Source: a virus. From it: a stretch of DNA of 33,520 nucleotides. Both the position numbers and the translations under genes were made by a program. Positions 22,279 through 30,323 of this stretch are shown one piece after another. The notes under the pieces are model-generated. The model was given only the letters and a program-made list of their open reading frames with translations. It was not told the origin of the DNA and did no database searches. Within the stretch, counting starts at the first letter, position 1. Every line of letters starts with the position of its first letter. The DNA is taken from positions 1 through 33,520 of the IMG/VR virus record IMGVR_UViG_3300021959_000196; one strand, given 5' to 3'.

Positions 22279-23208
22279 ATGGCAACAACAACAAACATCA
22301 CTACTACTTACGCAGGAGAGAAGGCTCAAGGCTATATCGCTGCTGCTTTGTTAAGCGGTAACACTATCGAAAACGGTGGTATTACTGTAAAACCAAACGT
22401 AAAGAAATCAGAGGTACTTAAAAAAATCGCAACAGGCGACCTTATTGCTGATGGTTCTTGCGACTTTACTGCAACTTCTTCTGTTACTTTGACAGAAAGA
22501 ATCATTACTCCAAAAGAATTCCAAGTAAACCTTGAATTGTGTAAAACTCCTTTCCGTGCTGATTGGGACGCAATTTCTATGGGGTATTCTGCTTTCGACT
22601 CTTTACCTCCCGATTTCCAATCTTTCTTGGTTGCTCACGTAGCTGAAAAAGTAGCTACAAAAATCGAATCCAACATTTGGCAGGGTGCTGATGGAGATGA
22701 AGGAGAGTTCGACGGACTTGTAACATTGGCTACTGCTGATTCTGACGTAATCGACGTGGTTGGTACTACTATCACTGCTTCAAACGTAATCGATGAATTA
22801 GGAAAAGTAGTTGATGCTATTCCTGCCGCATTGTATGGTTCTGCTGACTTGAAATTGTACGTTGCTCAAAACGTATATCGTGCTTATGTACGTGCTTTAG
22901 GTGGTTTTGCTGCTAACGGAGTAGGTGCAAATGGTGTAAACGGACAAGGAACAAACCAAGCAATGGGAGACTTGATGTTCGACGGAGTACCTGTATTCGT
23001 AGCAAACGGATTGGCTAACAACTACATCGTAGCTGCTGAATCTACAAACTTGTTCTTCGGTACAGGATTGTTGAATGACTCTAACGAGGTTAAAGTTTTA
23101 GATATGGCTGACCTTGATGGTTCTCAAAATGTACGTGTAATTATGCGTTTCACTGCAACTGTGCAATACGCTTACGGTGCTGAAATCGTACTTTACACAC
23201 CTGCATAA
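22279..23208 (+). CDS. major capsid protein
   Basis: This 309-residue protein fits an HK97-fold capsid protein. An N-terminal arm (MATTTNITTTYAGEKAQGYI) is followed by NLELCKTPFRADWDAISMGY, a spine helix (QSFLVAHVAEKVATKIESNI), DLKLYVAQNVYRAYVRALGG and the late strand FDGVPVFVANGLANNYIVAA. Position after the scaffold-like gene and before the tail tube gene supports it. Arginine is encoded mainly by CGT (5 of 6), unlike neighbours that use AGA, as expected for the most heavily expressed phage gene. No capsid cross-link motif was sought. Confidence 0.88.
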   Translation: MATTTNITTTYAGEKAQGYIAAALLSGNTIENGGITVKPNVKKSEVLKKIATGDLIADGSCDFTATSSVTLTERIITPKEFQVNLELCKTPFRADWDAISMGYSAFDSLPPDFQSFLVAHVAEKVATKIESNIWQGADGDEGEFDGLVTLATADSDVIDVVGTTITASNVIDELGKVVDAIPAALYGSADLKLYVAQNVYRAYVRALGGFAANGVGANGVNGQGTNQAMGDLMFDGVPVFVANGLANNYIVAAESTNLFFGTGLLNDSNEVKVLDMADLDGSQNVRVIMRFTATVQYAYGAEIVLYTPA

Positions 23209-23232
23209 TTAGCAAACTAATAAACTGAAAGA

Positions 23233-23262
23233 GGGGTAGGTTCTTGCCTATCCCTTTTTTTT
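23233..23262 (+). terminator. intrinsic terminator after capsid gene
   Basis: GGGGTAGG (23233-23240) pairs with CCTATCCC (23247-23254), with one G-T pair and a six-base loop; eight T follow. It may let capsid mRNA exceed that of downstream genes. Confidence 0.85.
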
Positions 23263-23288
23263 ATAACTAACTTTTAAAAAATAAAAAT

Positions 23289-23843
23289 ATGGCTTGTGAT
23301 ATTACAGCAGGAAGAAATGACTCGAACTGCTTGGATAGTCTTGGAGGAATCAAGGCTATTTATATAGGAAATTACGAAAAAGGAATGTTTGCAGATGCTA
23401 CAATCTCCGAAGTGGGAGGTGTTGCAGGGCAAGAAATTACAGCATTCACAACAGGGGGGTACGATGTATTCAAGTACGAATTGAGAGGAACGAATAACAT
23501 TGACGAAGCAAACACTAAAGACATCAACGCAGGTACTTCTATCTTTGAAGCAAGTGGAACAATCACTTTGAAAAAACAAGATGCAACTACACAGGCGCAA
23601 ATGGTTCTTTTATCTAAAGGTCGTCCGCAAATCATTGCAGAAGGATATGACGGAAGTTTCAGAATCTTCGGAATCAAAAACGGAGTAGATGTAACGGTAA
23701 ATACTGCGAGTGGTGCAGATATGAATGAATTTAATGGCTACACTTTGACATTGGCTTCCAAAGAGGACAACTTGGCGTATTTCGTAGATTCTTCTCTAAT
23801 CGGAGCAGGAAACGCTGCATTCGACGTTCAAGCAAACTCATAA
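23289..23843 (+). CDS. major tail tube protein
   Basis: This 184-residue protein reads as a tail tube: ISEVGGVAGQEITAFTTGGY, then YELRGTNNIDEANTKDINAG, ASGTITLKKQDATTQAQMVL, and a repeating strand pattern to EFNGYTLTLASKEDNLAYFV. I recall this arrangement from Bacteroidota phage tail proteins. It lies between two terminators, directly after the capsid gene, which fits high and separately controlled expression. Confidence 0.75.
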   Translation: MACDITAGRNDSNCLDSLGGIKAIYIGNYEKGMFADATISEVGGVAGQEITAFTTGGYDVFKYELRGTNNIDEANTKDINAGTSIFEASGTITLKKQDATTQAQMVLLSKGRPQIIAEGYDGSFRIFGIKNGVDVTVNTASGADMNEFNGYTLTLASKEDNLAYFVDSSLIGAGNAAFDVQANS

Positions 23844-23866
23844 GCGTTCTAACGCATTAAAAAGAG

Positions 23867-23899
23867 AAAGGTATAGACTTAATTGTTTATACCTTTTTT
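23867..23899 (+). terminator. intrinsic terminator after tail tube gene
   Basis: AAAGGTATAGAC (23867-23878) and GTTTATACCTTT (23885-23896) form a 12-bp stem with one wobble pair and loop TTAATT, ending in a T-run. Confidence 0.85.
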
Positions 23900-23950
23900 C
23901 TTGTCTTAAAATCAAAGTTTTGAAACAAAAAACAAACACGCTTATAAATT

Positions 23951-23968
23951 GTTTTAAAATAAAAGAAA
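23951..23968 (+). promoter_or_regulatory. late leader motif, copy 5
   Basis: GTTTTAAAATAAAAGAAA directly before the ATG at 23969, downstream of a terminator. That location favours a promoter-linked signal, since a transcript must start again here. Confidence 0.5.
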
Positions 23969-24382
23969 ATGATAATACTAACAACTAGCACAAATGCACA
24001 GGAATTAAAATTTATTCCTAGAGATTACGTAGCTGATTCTATTGTATTAACAGACGAACAAGCAAACACTAGCACAACTATATCCGCAACATTCACAAAA
24101 GACGGGTATTATTTAAAGGCAGATATTTCTTTTTCTTTGGTAGAGGGTAGGTTTTATAATTTCAAAGCTTATAAAAGTGCATTGTCCGACTTTGTAGAGA
24201 GAGTGATTGCAGACGGAGGGACTGTTGAAGCGCAGAACTGCATTCAAACAGATATAAACAAGGTTTTAGTTTACAGAGGAAGAATCTTCTGTACTGACCA
24301 AGAAGTAAAAGATTACAGCATTAACAATGGCGTTTATACGCAACACGAAAGCACAAACGAATACATAGTTTACAATGAGTAG
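23969..24382 (+). CDS. structural protein with ADGG motif, 137 aa
   Basis: A beta-rich N-terminal domain (IILTTSTNAQELKFIPRDYV) is followed by DFVERVIADGGTVEAQNCIQ and a C-terminal part (VYRGRIFCTDQEVKDYSINN). The middle segment is the motif shared with the proteins at 11689 and 26759. It overlaps the portal gene by 8 bases, so it probably works in the head-tail junction or tail. No family name is recognised. Confidence 0.6.
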   Translation: MIILTTSTNAQELKFIPRDYVADSIVLTDEQANTSTTISATFTKDGYYLKADISFSLVEGRFYNFKAYKSALSDFVERVIADGGTVEAQNCIQTDINKVLVYRGRIFCTDQEVKDYSINNGVYTQHESTNEYIVYNE

Positions 24383-26171
24383 AAGAAATAACAAATCGGA
24401 AATAGAAGTGGTTTCTTTGTCAAAGTACACGACTCCAACAGTTGAAGAAGTAAAAAACAAGGAGTGGGTAATGTACGGAGAGGACAACAATCACTTTCAA
24501 TGGCTAATAGACAGAAGTATCAAATCCACAACAAACGGAGGTATCATTACTTCAATGGCTCGAATGATTTACGGAAAGGGTTTAGATGCTACGGATTCAA
24601 ATAAGAAACCCGAACAATACGCTCAAATGAAACGCATCTTTTCAAAAGATTGTTTGCGTGGTGTTATAATGGACAGAAAGCTTCTTGGAATGGGTGCTTT
24701 TCAAATCAACTACAAAGTAGGTAAAGTAAACAAAGCCTTGCACTTTCCTATGAATACTTTGAGAGCGGAAAAATGCAACGATGACGGAGAAATCGAAGCT
24801 TGGTATTACCACCCGAATTGGGCAGAAGCGAAGCCTTCTGATGAGCCTTTGCGTATTCCTGCTTTTGGATTCGGTAACGGAAAAGAAAACGAGATTTTAG
24901 TAGTGAAACCATACGTTGCAGGTTATACTTACTATCCTCCTGTGGACTATCAAGGTGCTTTGCCTTACGCTGTACTAGAAGAAGAAATCGCAGACTACTT
25001 AATCAACGATACCTTAAACGGGTTTAGTGGAACGAAAGTAATCAATTTCAACAACGGAGTTCCCGACGAAGAAAAACGCAGAGAGATTAAGCGAGATGTA
25101 ATGTCAAAGCTTACAGGTGCAAGAGGAGAGAAAGTAATCGTTGCCTTCAACAATAATAAAGAAGGTGCTACTACGGTTGAAGATTTACCTTTGAACGATG
25201 CGCCACAACACTACGAATATCTTTCAAAAGAATGCCAAGAGAAGCTGATTGTAGGGCATAAAGTTACCTCTCCTATGCTTTTGGGTATCAGAACAGGAAA
25301 CAGCGGACTAGGAAACAACGCTGACGAAATCAAAACAGCTTCTTTGTTATATGACAATTTAGTTATTAGAACGTTTCAAGATGAATTGCTTGATGTTATA
25401 AACGAGATTTTAGCAATAAACGGAATATCTTTAAATACTTATTTTAATACCATTCAGCCGCTTGAATTTACAGACTTGGACAATGTAGTCGATGAAGAAA
25501 CAAAAGAGGAAGAAACAGGCGTTAAAATGTGTTCTCACGAAGATATACAGCTAAAAGATGATGCTCTTGATGATTTAGGCGAAAAAGAAGATTTAGACGA
25601 GTGGGAATTGATTGATGAAATGGAAGTAGACTATGACCTAGAAGAACAGCTAGACGCAGAAATCGAAGCATTGAACAATCCCAAAAAATCTTTATTGTCT
25701 AAAATATACAACTTTGTAAGTACAGGAACAGCTAGACCAAACGCAAAGAGCGAACAAGACAAAAAGATTGATGACGTTCAGTACAAAGTTCGTTATTCTT
25801 ATTCACCTAATAGAGTAAGCGCAAATAGTAGAGATTTTTGCAAGAAAATGGTAGCTGCTGATAAGATTTACAGAAAAGAGGATATTCAGCAAATGAGCCA
25901 AAGAGTTGTAAATGCAGGTTGGGGTGCAAGAGGTGCAGATACTTACGACATCTTCAAATACAAAGGCGGAGGAGATTGCCACCACAAATGGCTACGCAAG
26001 ACTTACAGAAGTAAAAAAAGCATAGATGTAAAAAGTCCTTTAGCTCCTAGAGTTTCAACTAACAAAGCAGAAAAAGAAGGTTACAGAGTTAGAAATCCCA
26101 AAGAGGTGGCTATGAAGCCGAAAGATATGCCTTACAATGGTTTTTTACCAACAAATAAAAGATTTAAATAA
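24375..26171 (+). CDS. portal protein with C-terminal extension
   Basis: This is a 598-residue protein. Residues 1 to about 365 look like a portal: RSIKSTTNGGIITSMARMIY, GMGAFQINYKVGKVNKALHF, a long central helix region and VTSPMLLGIRTGNSGLGNNA. An acidic linker (about 382-440) leads to a basic module from about 467 with KVRYSYSPNRVSANSRDFCK, YDIFKYKGGGDC and HHKWLRKTYRS. The final Cys-His cluster recalls MuF-type minor head proteins fused to portals. Portals form the DNA gate of the head. It overlaps genes on both sides. Confidence 0.8.
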   Translation: MSRRNNKSEIEVVSLSKYTTPTVEEVKNKEWVMYGEDNNHFQWLIDRSIKSTTNGGIITSMARMIYGKGLDATDSNKKPEQYAQMKRIFSKDCLRGVIMDRKLLGMGAFQINYKVGKVNKALHFPMNTLRAEKCNDDGEIEAWYYHPNWAEAKPSDEPLRIPAFGFGNGKENEILVVKPYVAGYTYYPPVDYQGALPYAVLEEEIADYLINDTLNGFSGTKVINFNNGVPDEEKRREIKRDVMSKLTGARGEKVIVAFNNNKEGATTVEDLPLNDAPQHYEYLSKECQEKLIVGHKVTSPMLLGIRTGNSGLGNNADEIKTASLLYDNLVIRTFQDELLDVINEILAINGISLNTYFNTIQPLEFTDLDNVVDEETKEEETGVKMCSHEDIQLKDDALDDLGEKEDLDEWELIDEMEVDYDLEEQLDAEIEALNNPKKSLLSKIYNFVSTGTARPNAKSEQDKKIDDVQYKVRYSYSPNRVSANSRDFCKKMVAADKIYRKEDIQQMSQRVVNAGWGARGADTYDIFKYKGGGDCHHKWLRKTYRSKKSIDVKSPLAPRVSTNKAEKEGYRVRNPKEVAMKPKDMPYNGFLPTNKRFK

Positions 26172-26683
26172 TGGCTGAAGTTTTACTAATTACCACAACA
26201 GATATAAAAAGAAACAGCACTATCGACGGGAATGTGGACGTTGATAAGTTCATTCAATACTTAAAGATTGCTCAAGACATACACATTCAGCAATATCTAG
26301 GTACTGACTTACTAGTTGCTATTCAGACTAAAATTTCAGATAGTACGATTGATGACCCTGCAAATTCTGACTATAAAAATCTATTGATTAAGTACGTTAA
26401 GCCTATGCTTATCCATTGGGGACTTGTTGAGTATTATCCTTTCGCAGCTTACACAATAGCAAACGGAGGGGTTTACAAACACACCTCTGAAACAAGCGAA
26501 ACGGTAGCAAAAGATGAGGTTGATTTCTTGATTGAAAAAGCAAGAACAACAGCACAGAACTATACACGTAGATTCATTGACTACGTTTGCAACAATACAA
26601 CTTTGTTTCCCGAATATTTGAGTAATTCAGACGAAGATGTTTCGCCAAGTGGAGATGGTAATTTTGGCGGTTGGGTTCTATGA
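26171..26683 (+). CDS. head-tail adaptor-like protein
   Basis: This 170-residue protein begins one base into the portal stop. It is helical and has VDKFIQYLKIAQDIHIQQYL, LLIKYVKPMLIHWGLVEYYP, GVYKHTSETSETVAKDEV and a helical end. This matches a Bacteroidota family I recall as DUF6712 and resembles gp6/gp15-type adaptors that seat under the portal. The location right after the portal supports a connector role. Confidence 0.65.
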   Translation: MAEVLLITTTDIKRNSTIDGNVDVDKFIQYLKIAQDIHIQQYLGTDLLVAIQTKISDSTIDDPANSDYKNLLIKYVKPMLIHWGLVEYYPFAAYTIANGGVYKHTSETSETVAKDEVDFLIEKARTTAQNYTRRFIDYVCNNTTLFPEYLSNSDEDVSPSGDGNFGGWVL

Positions 26684-26796
26684 AGCAAAAAAGAGGAAAA
26701 TATAAACAGAAACAAAAAAACATAGAGCGTTTAAAAGTGTTTTTAAAAAAAATAGAAAATGGCAAATTCAATAGATTGGGGAATAGTAAACTTTGA
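26680..26796 (+). CDS. possible small basic protein, 38 aa
   Basis: Starts with an ATGA overlap of the adaptor stop. The product (MKQKRGKYKQKQKNIERLKV...) is highly basic. It overlaps the next gene by 38 bases, and AT-rich DNA easily gives Lys-rich reading, so it could be spurious. Confidence 0.35.
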   Translation: MKQKRGKYKQKQKNIERLKVFLKKIENGKFNRLGNSKL

Positions 26797-26932
26797 TTCG
26801 GAATGGGGTCAAGGAGCAACATTAACAGGTTGGGGTAACGCATACGCAGGAAAAATAATTGTAAAAGACTTTAAAGAAAGAGTTGAGGCTGACAGTGGTT
26901 CTGTTGAGTCTTTAACTTGTATCGAAATATAA
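26759..26932 (+). CDS. small structural protein with ADGG motif, 57 aa
   Basis: This 57-residue protein (MANSIDWGIVNFDSEWGQGA...) ends with DFKERVEADSGSVESLTCIE. The end corresponds to the motif in the proteins at 11689 and 23969, here as the C-terminus itself. It lies between the adaptor and receptor-binding candidate genes. The start ATG follows an A-rich stretch. Confidence 0.6.
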   Translation: MANSIDWGIVNFDSEWGQGATLTGWGNAYAGKIIVKDFKERVEADSGSVESLTCIEI

Positions 26933-26945
26933 AACAAATAAAACT

Positions 26946-28610
26946 ATGGCATTAAAATATTTATACGTACCGAGTGGTGTACAAGCAACTAAAGCATACG
27001 GAGTTCTGCCTAATTCAGCAGATGCTGACTTTTCTTCTTTCTCAAGAAACTCGGCAGGTTCAAGAGTAGATAAAAACGGATTTATCAATACAGGTCTTGG
27101 TTTAGGTAGTGAGGAAGTTGTTAATGGTGGGTTTGATAGCTCTGCAAGTTGGAGTATCTCAAACAGTTCAGGCGCAAGTACTCAAATCACAGGAGGGTAT
27201 TTAAGAATCCAAACAGATGGTGCTTATACAGACGTTGGACAAACCAATGTAATGCAATCAGGCAAACAATACACTTTGTCTTATACCGTAACAGAATCAA
27301 ACGAAGGTTCTCTTGTAATGGTAATGAATGATGCAGGTAGTATTTCCGTAGATTTACCTACAAGCGTAGGAAGTCAGACTTTTGATTTCACATCTCAAAG
27401 AAGCACATTAGCCTTTAAAAGAGGTGGGGGTGCTTTAGATATAAAGATAGACAACGTATCTGTAAGAGAAATAACAGAAGTAAACACAGACGTACCAAGA
27501 TTAGACTACACAGATGGAGGTTGTCCGAGTTTGTTGTTAGAAGAACAAGCAACAAATAGCATCGAGTATTCAGAAAATATCGCATCAAGTTCTTGGTCTG
27601 TTACAGGGTGTACAAGAACAGTCAATACAGTTATATCTCCTGATGGAAATTTAACAATGGACGACTTAAACGAGAATACTTCATCAGGTGCACATAGTAT
27701 AAACCAAGGAAACAAAACCATAGTTGCAGATTCTGTAAATTGCTATTCTATATTTATAAAGAGAAAAGAAGTTAGTGCTGATAGGTTTTTACGTCTTGAT
27801 GTTCAAGATTCCACTTTTACAAATGGAGGGAGAGCTTTATTTAACATTCAAACAGGACAAGTTCAATTAAGTCCTATTTCAGTAGGTGCAGGAAGTAATT
27901 TAAACAGTGGTTCTGAATACTATGGAAATGGTATATATAGAATTTGGATTTCTCTTAAAGTAGATGGTACTTCCACACAAATTAGACCCTATATTTATTT
28001 GCAAAGTAGCGGAAGTGGATATTCAGCTTCTTATACAGGAGATGGATTTAGTGGTGTATCTCTTTGGGGTGGTCAGTTAGAACAAAACTCTGAACCTTCA
28101 TCTTATATTCCTAATTTATCAACAGGTTTATCAACTCGTGCAGCAGATGTAGGAAATAGTACAGGAGATATATCAAGTGTAATAAATTCACAAGAAGGCA
28201 CTTTGTTTTTTGAGGGTAGCTTCTTATCACTAGTAGGAAGATTTAGCTTAAATAGCTCTGCCACAACTTGGAGTGATAGGATAACCATACTTGTAATCAG
28301 CGACAATCAAGTAAAAGTTGCATACAAAGCAGGAGGCGTTGGTGCAGATGCGACTTTCACAGTGCCTAATATTAAAACAAATGGAAAGTTAGCTATAAGA
28401 TGGATTGGCACAACTATAATCGGATATTATAACGGAACAGAAGTATTTAATAAAACTAACAATGGAGTTTTTTCAGCAGGTATTTTAGATAGAATATCTA
28501 TGGCAGCAGCAAACGGAACGGGTAATAAATTTGCAGGAAAAGTCAAACAATTAAGAGTTTATGATGAATACTTGAGCGATGAAGAAATGGTAAAATTAAC
28601 AACGTTATAA
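26946..28610 (+). CDS. receptor-binding / spike-like protein
   Basis: A 554-residue beta-rich protein. It contains SAGSRVDKNGFINTGLGLGS, DVPRLDYTDGGCPSLLLEEQ and PSSYIPNLSTGLSTRAADV, sequences typical of the phage spike/head-fibre domain that is often next to carbohydrate-binding modules. The last ~150 residues (EGTLFFEGSFLSLVGRFSL to GKVKQLRVYDEYLSDEEMV) look like a laminin G/concanavalin-type lectin fold. The early segment VVNGGFDSSASWSISNSSGA is a further lectin-like domain. It likely binds host surface sugars. Confidence 0.72.
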   Translation: MALKYLYVPSGVQATKAYGVLPNSADADFSSFSRNSAGSRVDKNGFINTGLGLGSEEVVNGGFDSSASWSISNSSGASTQITGGYLRIQTDGAYTDVGQTNVMQSGKQYTLSYTVTESNEGSLVMVMNDAGSISVDLPTSVGSQTFDFTSQRSTLAFKRGGGALDIKIDNVSVREITEVNTDVPRLDYTDGGCPSLLLEEQATNSIEYSENIASSSWSVTGCTRTVNTVISPDGNLTMDDLNENTSSGAHSINQGNKTIVADSVNCYSIFIKRKEVSADRFLRLDVQDSTFTNGGRALFNIQTGQVQLSPISVGAGSNLNSGSEYYGNGIYRIWISLKVDGTSTQIRPYIYLQSSGSGYSASYTGDGFSGVSLWGGQLEQNSEPSSYIPNLSTGLSTRAADVGNSTGDISSVINSQEGTLFFEGSFLSLVGRFSLNSSATTWSDRITILVISDNQVKVAYKAGGVGADATFTVPNIKTNGKLAIRWIGTTIIGYYNGTEVFNKTNNGVFSAGILDRISMAAANGTGNKFAGKVKQLRVYDEYLSDEEMVKLTTL

Positions 28611-28652
28611 GATAAAAGTTATAACCATTAGTGAATATAAAATCAACATAAA

Positions 28653-29003
28653 ATGAAAATCGGTAAATACGCATTTAACTCAAAAGAACAGGCACAAGAT
28701 AAAATTGATGCTTTAGGAGTTGCACAAGACGAAGAAGGAAACACTTACAAGACCCACAAACATACAATCGTAGAATTAGGCTATGAGGTTATTTCAGAGC
28801 CTGTAATCAACGAAGAAGGAGAAGTTATAGAGGAAGCAGTATATGGCACTGATTACCTCGTAGACGTTCTATGGAAAAGTTTAGAGCCTGATGAGAATGG
28901 AGAGGTAGACCACCCTTATGGTTGGAAGTCTTATAGTGTAGAGATAGAAACAGAAGGAATCCATAGCTTTATGGGGCTTAACTACCAAGACTTAAAATTG
29001 TAA
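28653..29003 (+). CDS. conserved phage protein, 116 aa
   Basis: A beta-rich acidic protein (MKIGKYAFNSKEQAQDKIDA...), with EEAVYGTDYLVDVLWKSLEP and PYGWKSYSVEIETEGIHSFM. I recall the same pattern in Bacteroidota phages between fibres and lysis genes. No function is known. It may be a virion accessory protein. Confidence 0.6.
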   Translation: MKIGKYAFNSKEQAQDKIDALGVAQDEEGNTYKTHKHTIVELGYEVISEPVINEEGEVIEEAVYGTDYLVDVLWKSLEPDENGEVDHPYGWKSYSVEIETEGIHSFMGLNYQDLKL

Positions 29004-29007
29004 TACA

Positions 29008-29160
29008 ATGACACAAGATTTGAAAGTGTACGCATTGAGTATCGGCACATTTAGCATATCGTTGAGTAATTTAGATGTAGTTCTAAAAATAACCTTGATG
29101 CTTGTTACCATTGGGTACACTATTCAAAAGTGGTACATAATGAATAAAAAGAATAAATGA
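29008..29160 (+). CDS. small membrane protein / holin candidate, 50 aa
   Basis: One hydrophobic segment (VLKITLMLVTIGYTIQKWYI) after a moderately hydrophobic N-terminus, with a basic tail (MNKKNK). It overlaps the endolysin start as ATGA. I recall similar one-helix proteins in Bacteroidota lysis cassettes. It may act as holin or as a helper to the holin at 29788. Confidence 0.6.
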   Translation: MTQDLKVYALSIGTFSISLSNLDVVLKITLMLVTIGYTIQKWYIMNKKNK

Positions 29161-29528
29161 GAATAACCGAGAACTTTAGTTTATCAGAATTTGACTGCAA
29201 AGATGGCAGCGAATTGCCTACTGCTTTATTGCCTAATGTTCTTGACTTGGCAGACAATCTACAAGTCTTGAGAGATTATTTAGGAGTGCCTATTTCAATT
29301 AATTCGGCATACAGAACCCTTGAGTACAATCGTAAGATAGGAGGGTCTACAAAGAGCCAACACTTACTTGCTAAAGCAGCCGACATTGTTGTTGAATCTA
29401 AATCTCCTGAAGAAGTTGCCAATATAATAAAGTATTTGATTTCTGAAGGAAAGATGGTTCAAGGAGGACTCAAAGCATACAATACATTTACTCACTACGA
29501 TATTAGAGGATATAAAGCTCGATGGTAA
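29157..29528 (+). CDS. M15 peptidase endolysin
   Basis: This 123-residue protein matches the peptidase M15A family: INSAYRTLEYNRKIGGSTKS, QHLLAKAADIVVE and FTHYDIRGYKARW. His69, Asp76 and His113 are the expected zinc ligands. The usual SxHxxGxAxD here has Ala instead of Gly (LLAKAAD). Such enzymes cut the peptide cross-bridges of peptidoglycan. With no signal peptide it needs the neighbouring holin to reach the wall. Overlap with genes on both sides supports a lysis operon. Confidence 0.85.
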   Translation: MRITENFSLSEFDCKDGSELPTALLPNVLDLADNLQVLRDYLGVPISINSAYRTLEYNRKIGGSTKSQHLLAKAADIVVESKSPEEVANIIKYLISEGKMVQGGLKAYNTFTHYDIRGYKARW

Positions 29529-29791
29529 ACAAATTTAAAAGTACAATATTAAGGAGTTTAGTCAAAGAAAGACGTTTAACACCTTTAGAGAGGATTGCCA
29601 ATAGATTAGGATATATGGGGACAGGTTTCTTTATTACTGCACCTCATTTGCTCCCACAGACACAAGGTGTGGTATTTTATATACTTGCAGGATTATTATC
29701 ATTGCCTCAAGTATTTGTGGCGAAACAATGGAATTTAGTCCTTGTGAATTTAAACGTAATGATTGCATATTTTATACTATTATTCAGATGA
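29522..29791 (+). CDS. membrane protein, 89 aa, holin-like
   Basis: A basic N-terminus (MVNKFKSTILRSLVKERRL) is followed by hydrophobic segments GYMGTGFFITAPHLLPQTQG, VVFYILAGLLSLPQVFV and VNLNVMIAYFILLF. It overlaps the endolysin stop and the next membrane gene (ATGA). Three such proteins in a row suggest a multi-part holin/antiholin set. No family match is claimed. Confidence 0.6.
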   Translation: MVNKFKSTILRSLVKERRLTPLERIANRLGYMGTGFFITAPHLLPQTQGVVFYILAGLLSLPQVFVAKQWNLVLVNLNVMIAYFILLFR

Positions 29792-30177
29792 GTTGGTTAA
29801 GCAAACTTTTAGGAACAGGAACAAAGGGGATTGGCGATTTAGCTAAAGACATACGCGAAGCTTTCAAGGGGAAAGAACTTGACCCTAATAAACAGCTAGA
29901 AACTGCTGAAAGATTGGTAGAGTTACAAACCAAAATAAATGAGGTTGAAGCAGGTCACAGAACTATGTTTGTGGCAGGTTGGCGTCCTTTTATCGGTTGG
30001 GTTATAGGTGTAGCTTTATTATATAACTTTATTTTAAGGGATTTAATAATATTTGCGAATCCCGATTGGTCTGATTTACCCGCTTTACAAATGGATGAAT
30101 TATTTACTATTTTATTCGGTATGCTAGGACTTGGGGGAATGCGTACTTGGGAAAAAAAACAAGGGGTTACCAAATAA
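29788..30177 (+). CDS. 3TM holin-like protein (GTA_holin_3TM type)
   Basis: This 130-residue protein has an amphipathic N-terminus, then a helical region (AERLVELQTKINEVEAGHRT) and the conserved motif GWRPFIGWVIGVALLYNFIL, and closes with ELFTILFGMLGLGGMRTWEK. The GWRPFIGW and GLGGMRTWEK signatures match the three-transmembrane holin family of gene transfer agents and many phages. The ATG at 29788 overlaps the prior stop and is preferred over an earlier in-frame ATG at 29728, which lies inside the neighbouring gene. Confidence 0.75.
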   Translation: MSWLSKLLGTGTKGIGDLAKDIREAFKGKELDPNKQLETAERLVELQTKINEVEAGHRTMFVAGWRPFIGWVIGVALLYNFILRDLIIFANPDWSDLPALQMDELFTILFGMLGLGGMRTWEKKQGVTK

Positions 30178-30203
30178 CTCTTAAAAGACCGAAAAAAGAA
30201 AGC

Positions 30204-30218
30204 TGTAATCTGATTACA
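30204..30218. repeat. 15-bp palindrome TGTAATC-T-GATTACA
   Basis: A perfect 7+1+7 inverted repeat, flanked by AGC on the left and (two bases on) GCT on the right. It shares GTAAT...ATTAC with the palindrome at 12803. An operator is plausible. Confidence 0.55.
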
Positions 30219-30323
30219 TAGCTATCCTTTTAATATAATATTATAACTTTTTTTAGTTTAAACAATCTTCTGAATTTATTTTTAAAGTAAAAAACCTATA
30301 AAGATTATTTTGATAATAATGCG

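Noticed and set aside
28604-28625. Inverted repeat GTTATAA...TTATAAC after the spike-like gene
   Set aside because: All-AT 7-bp arms without a T-run are expected by chance in this AT-rich DNA.
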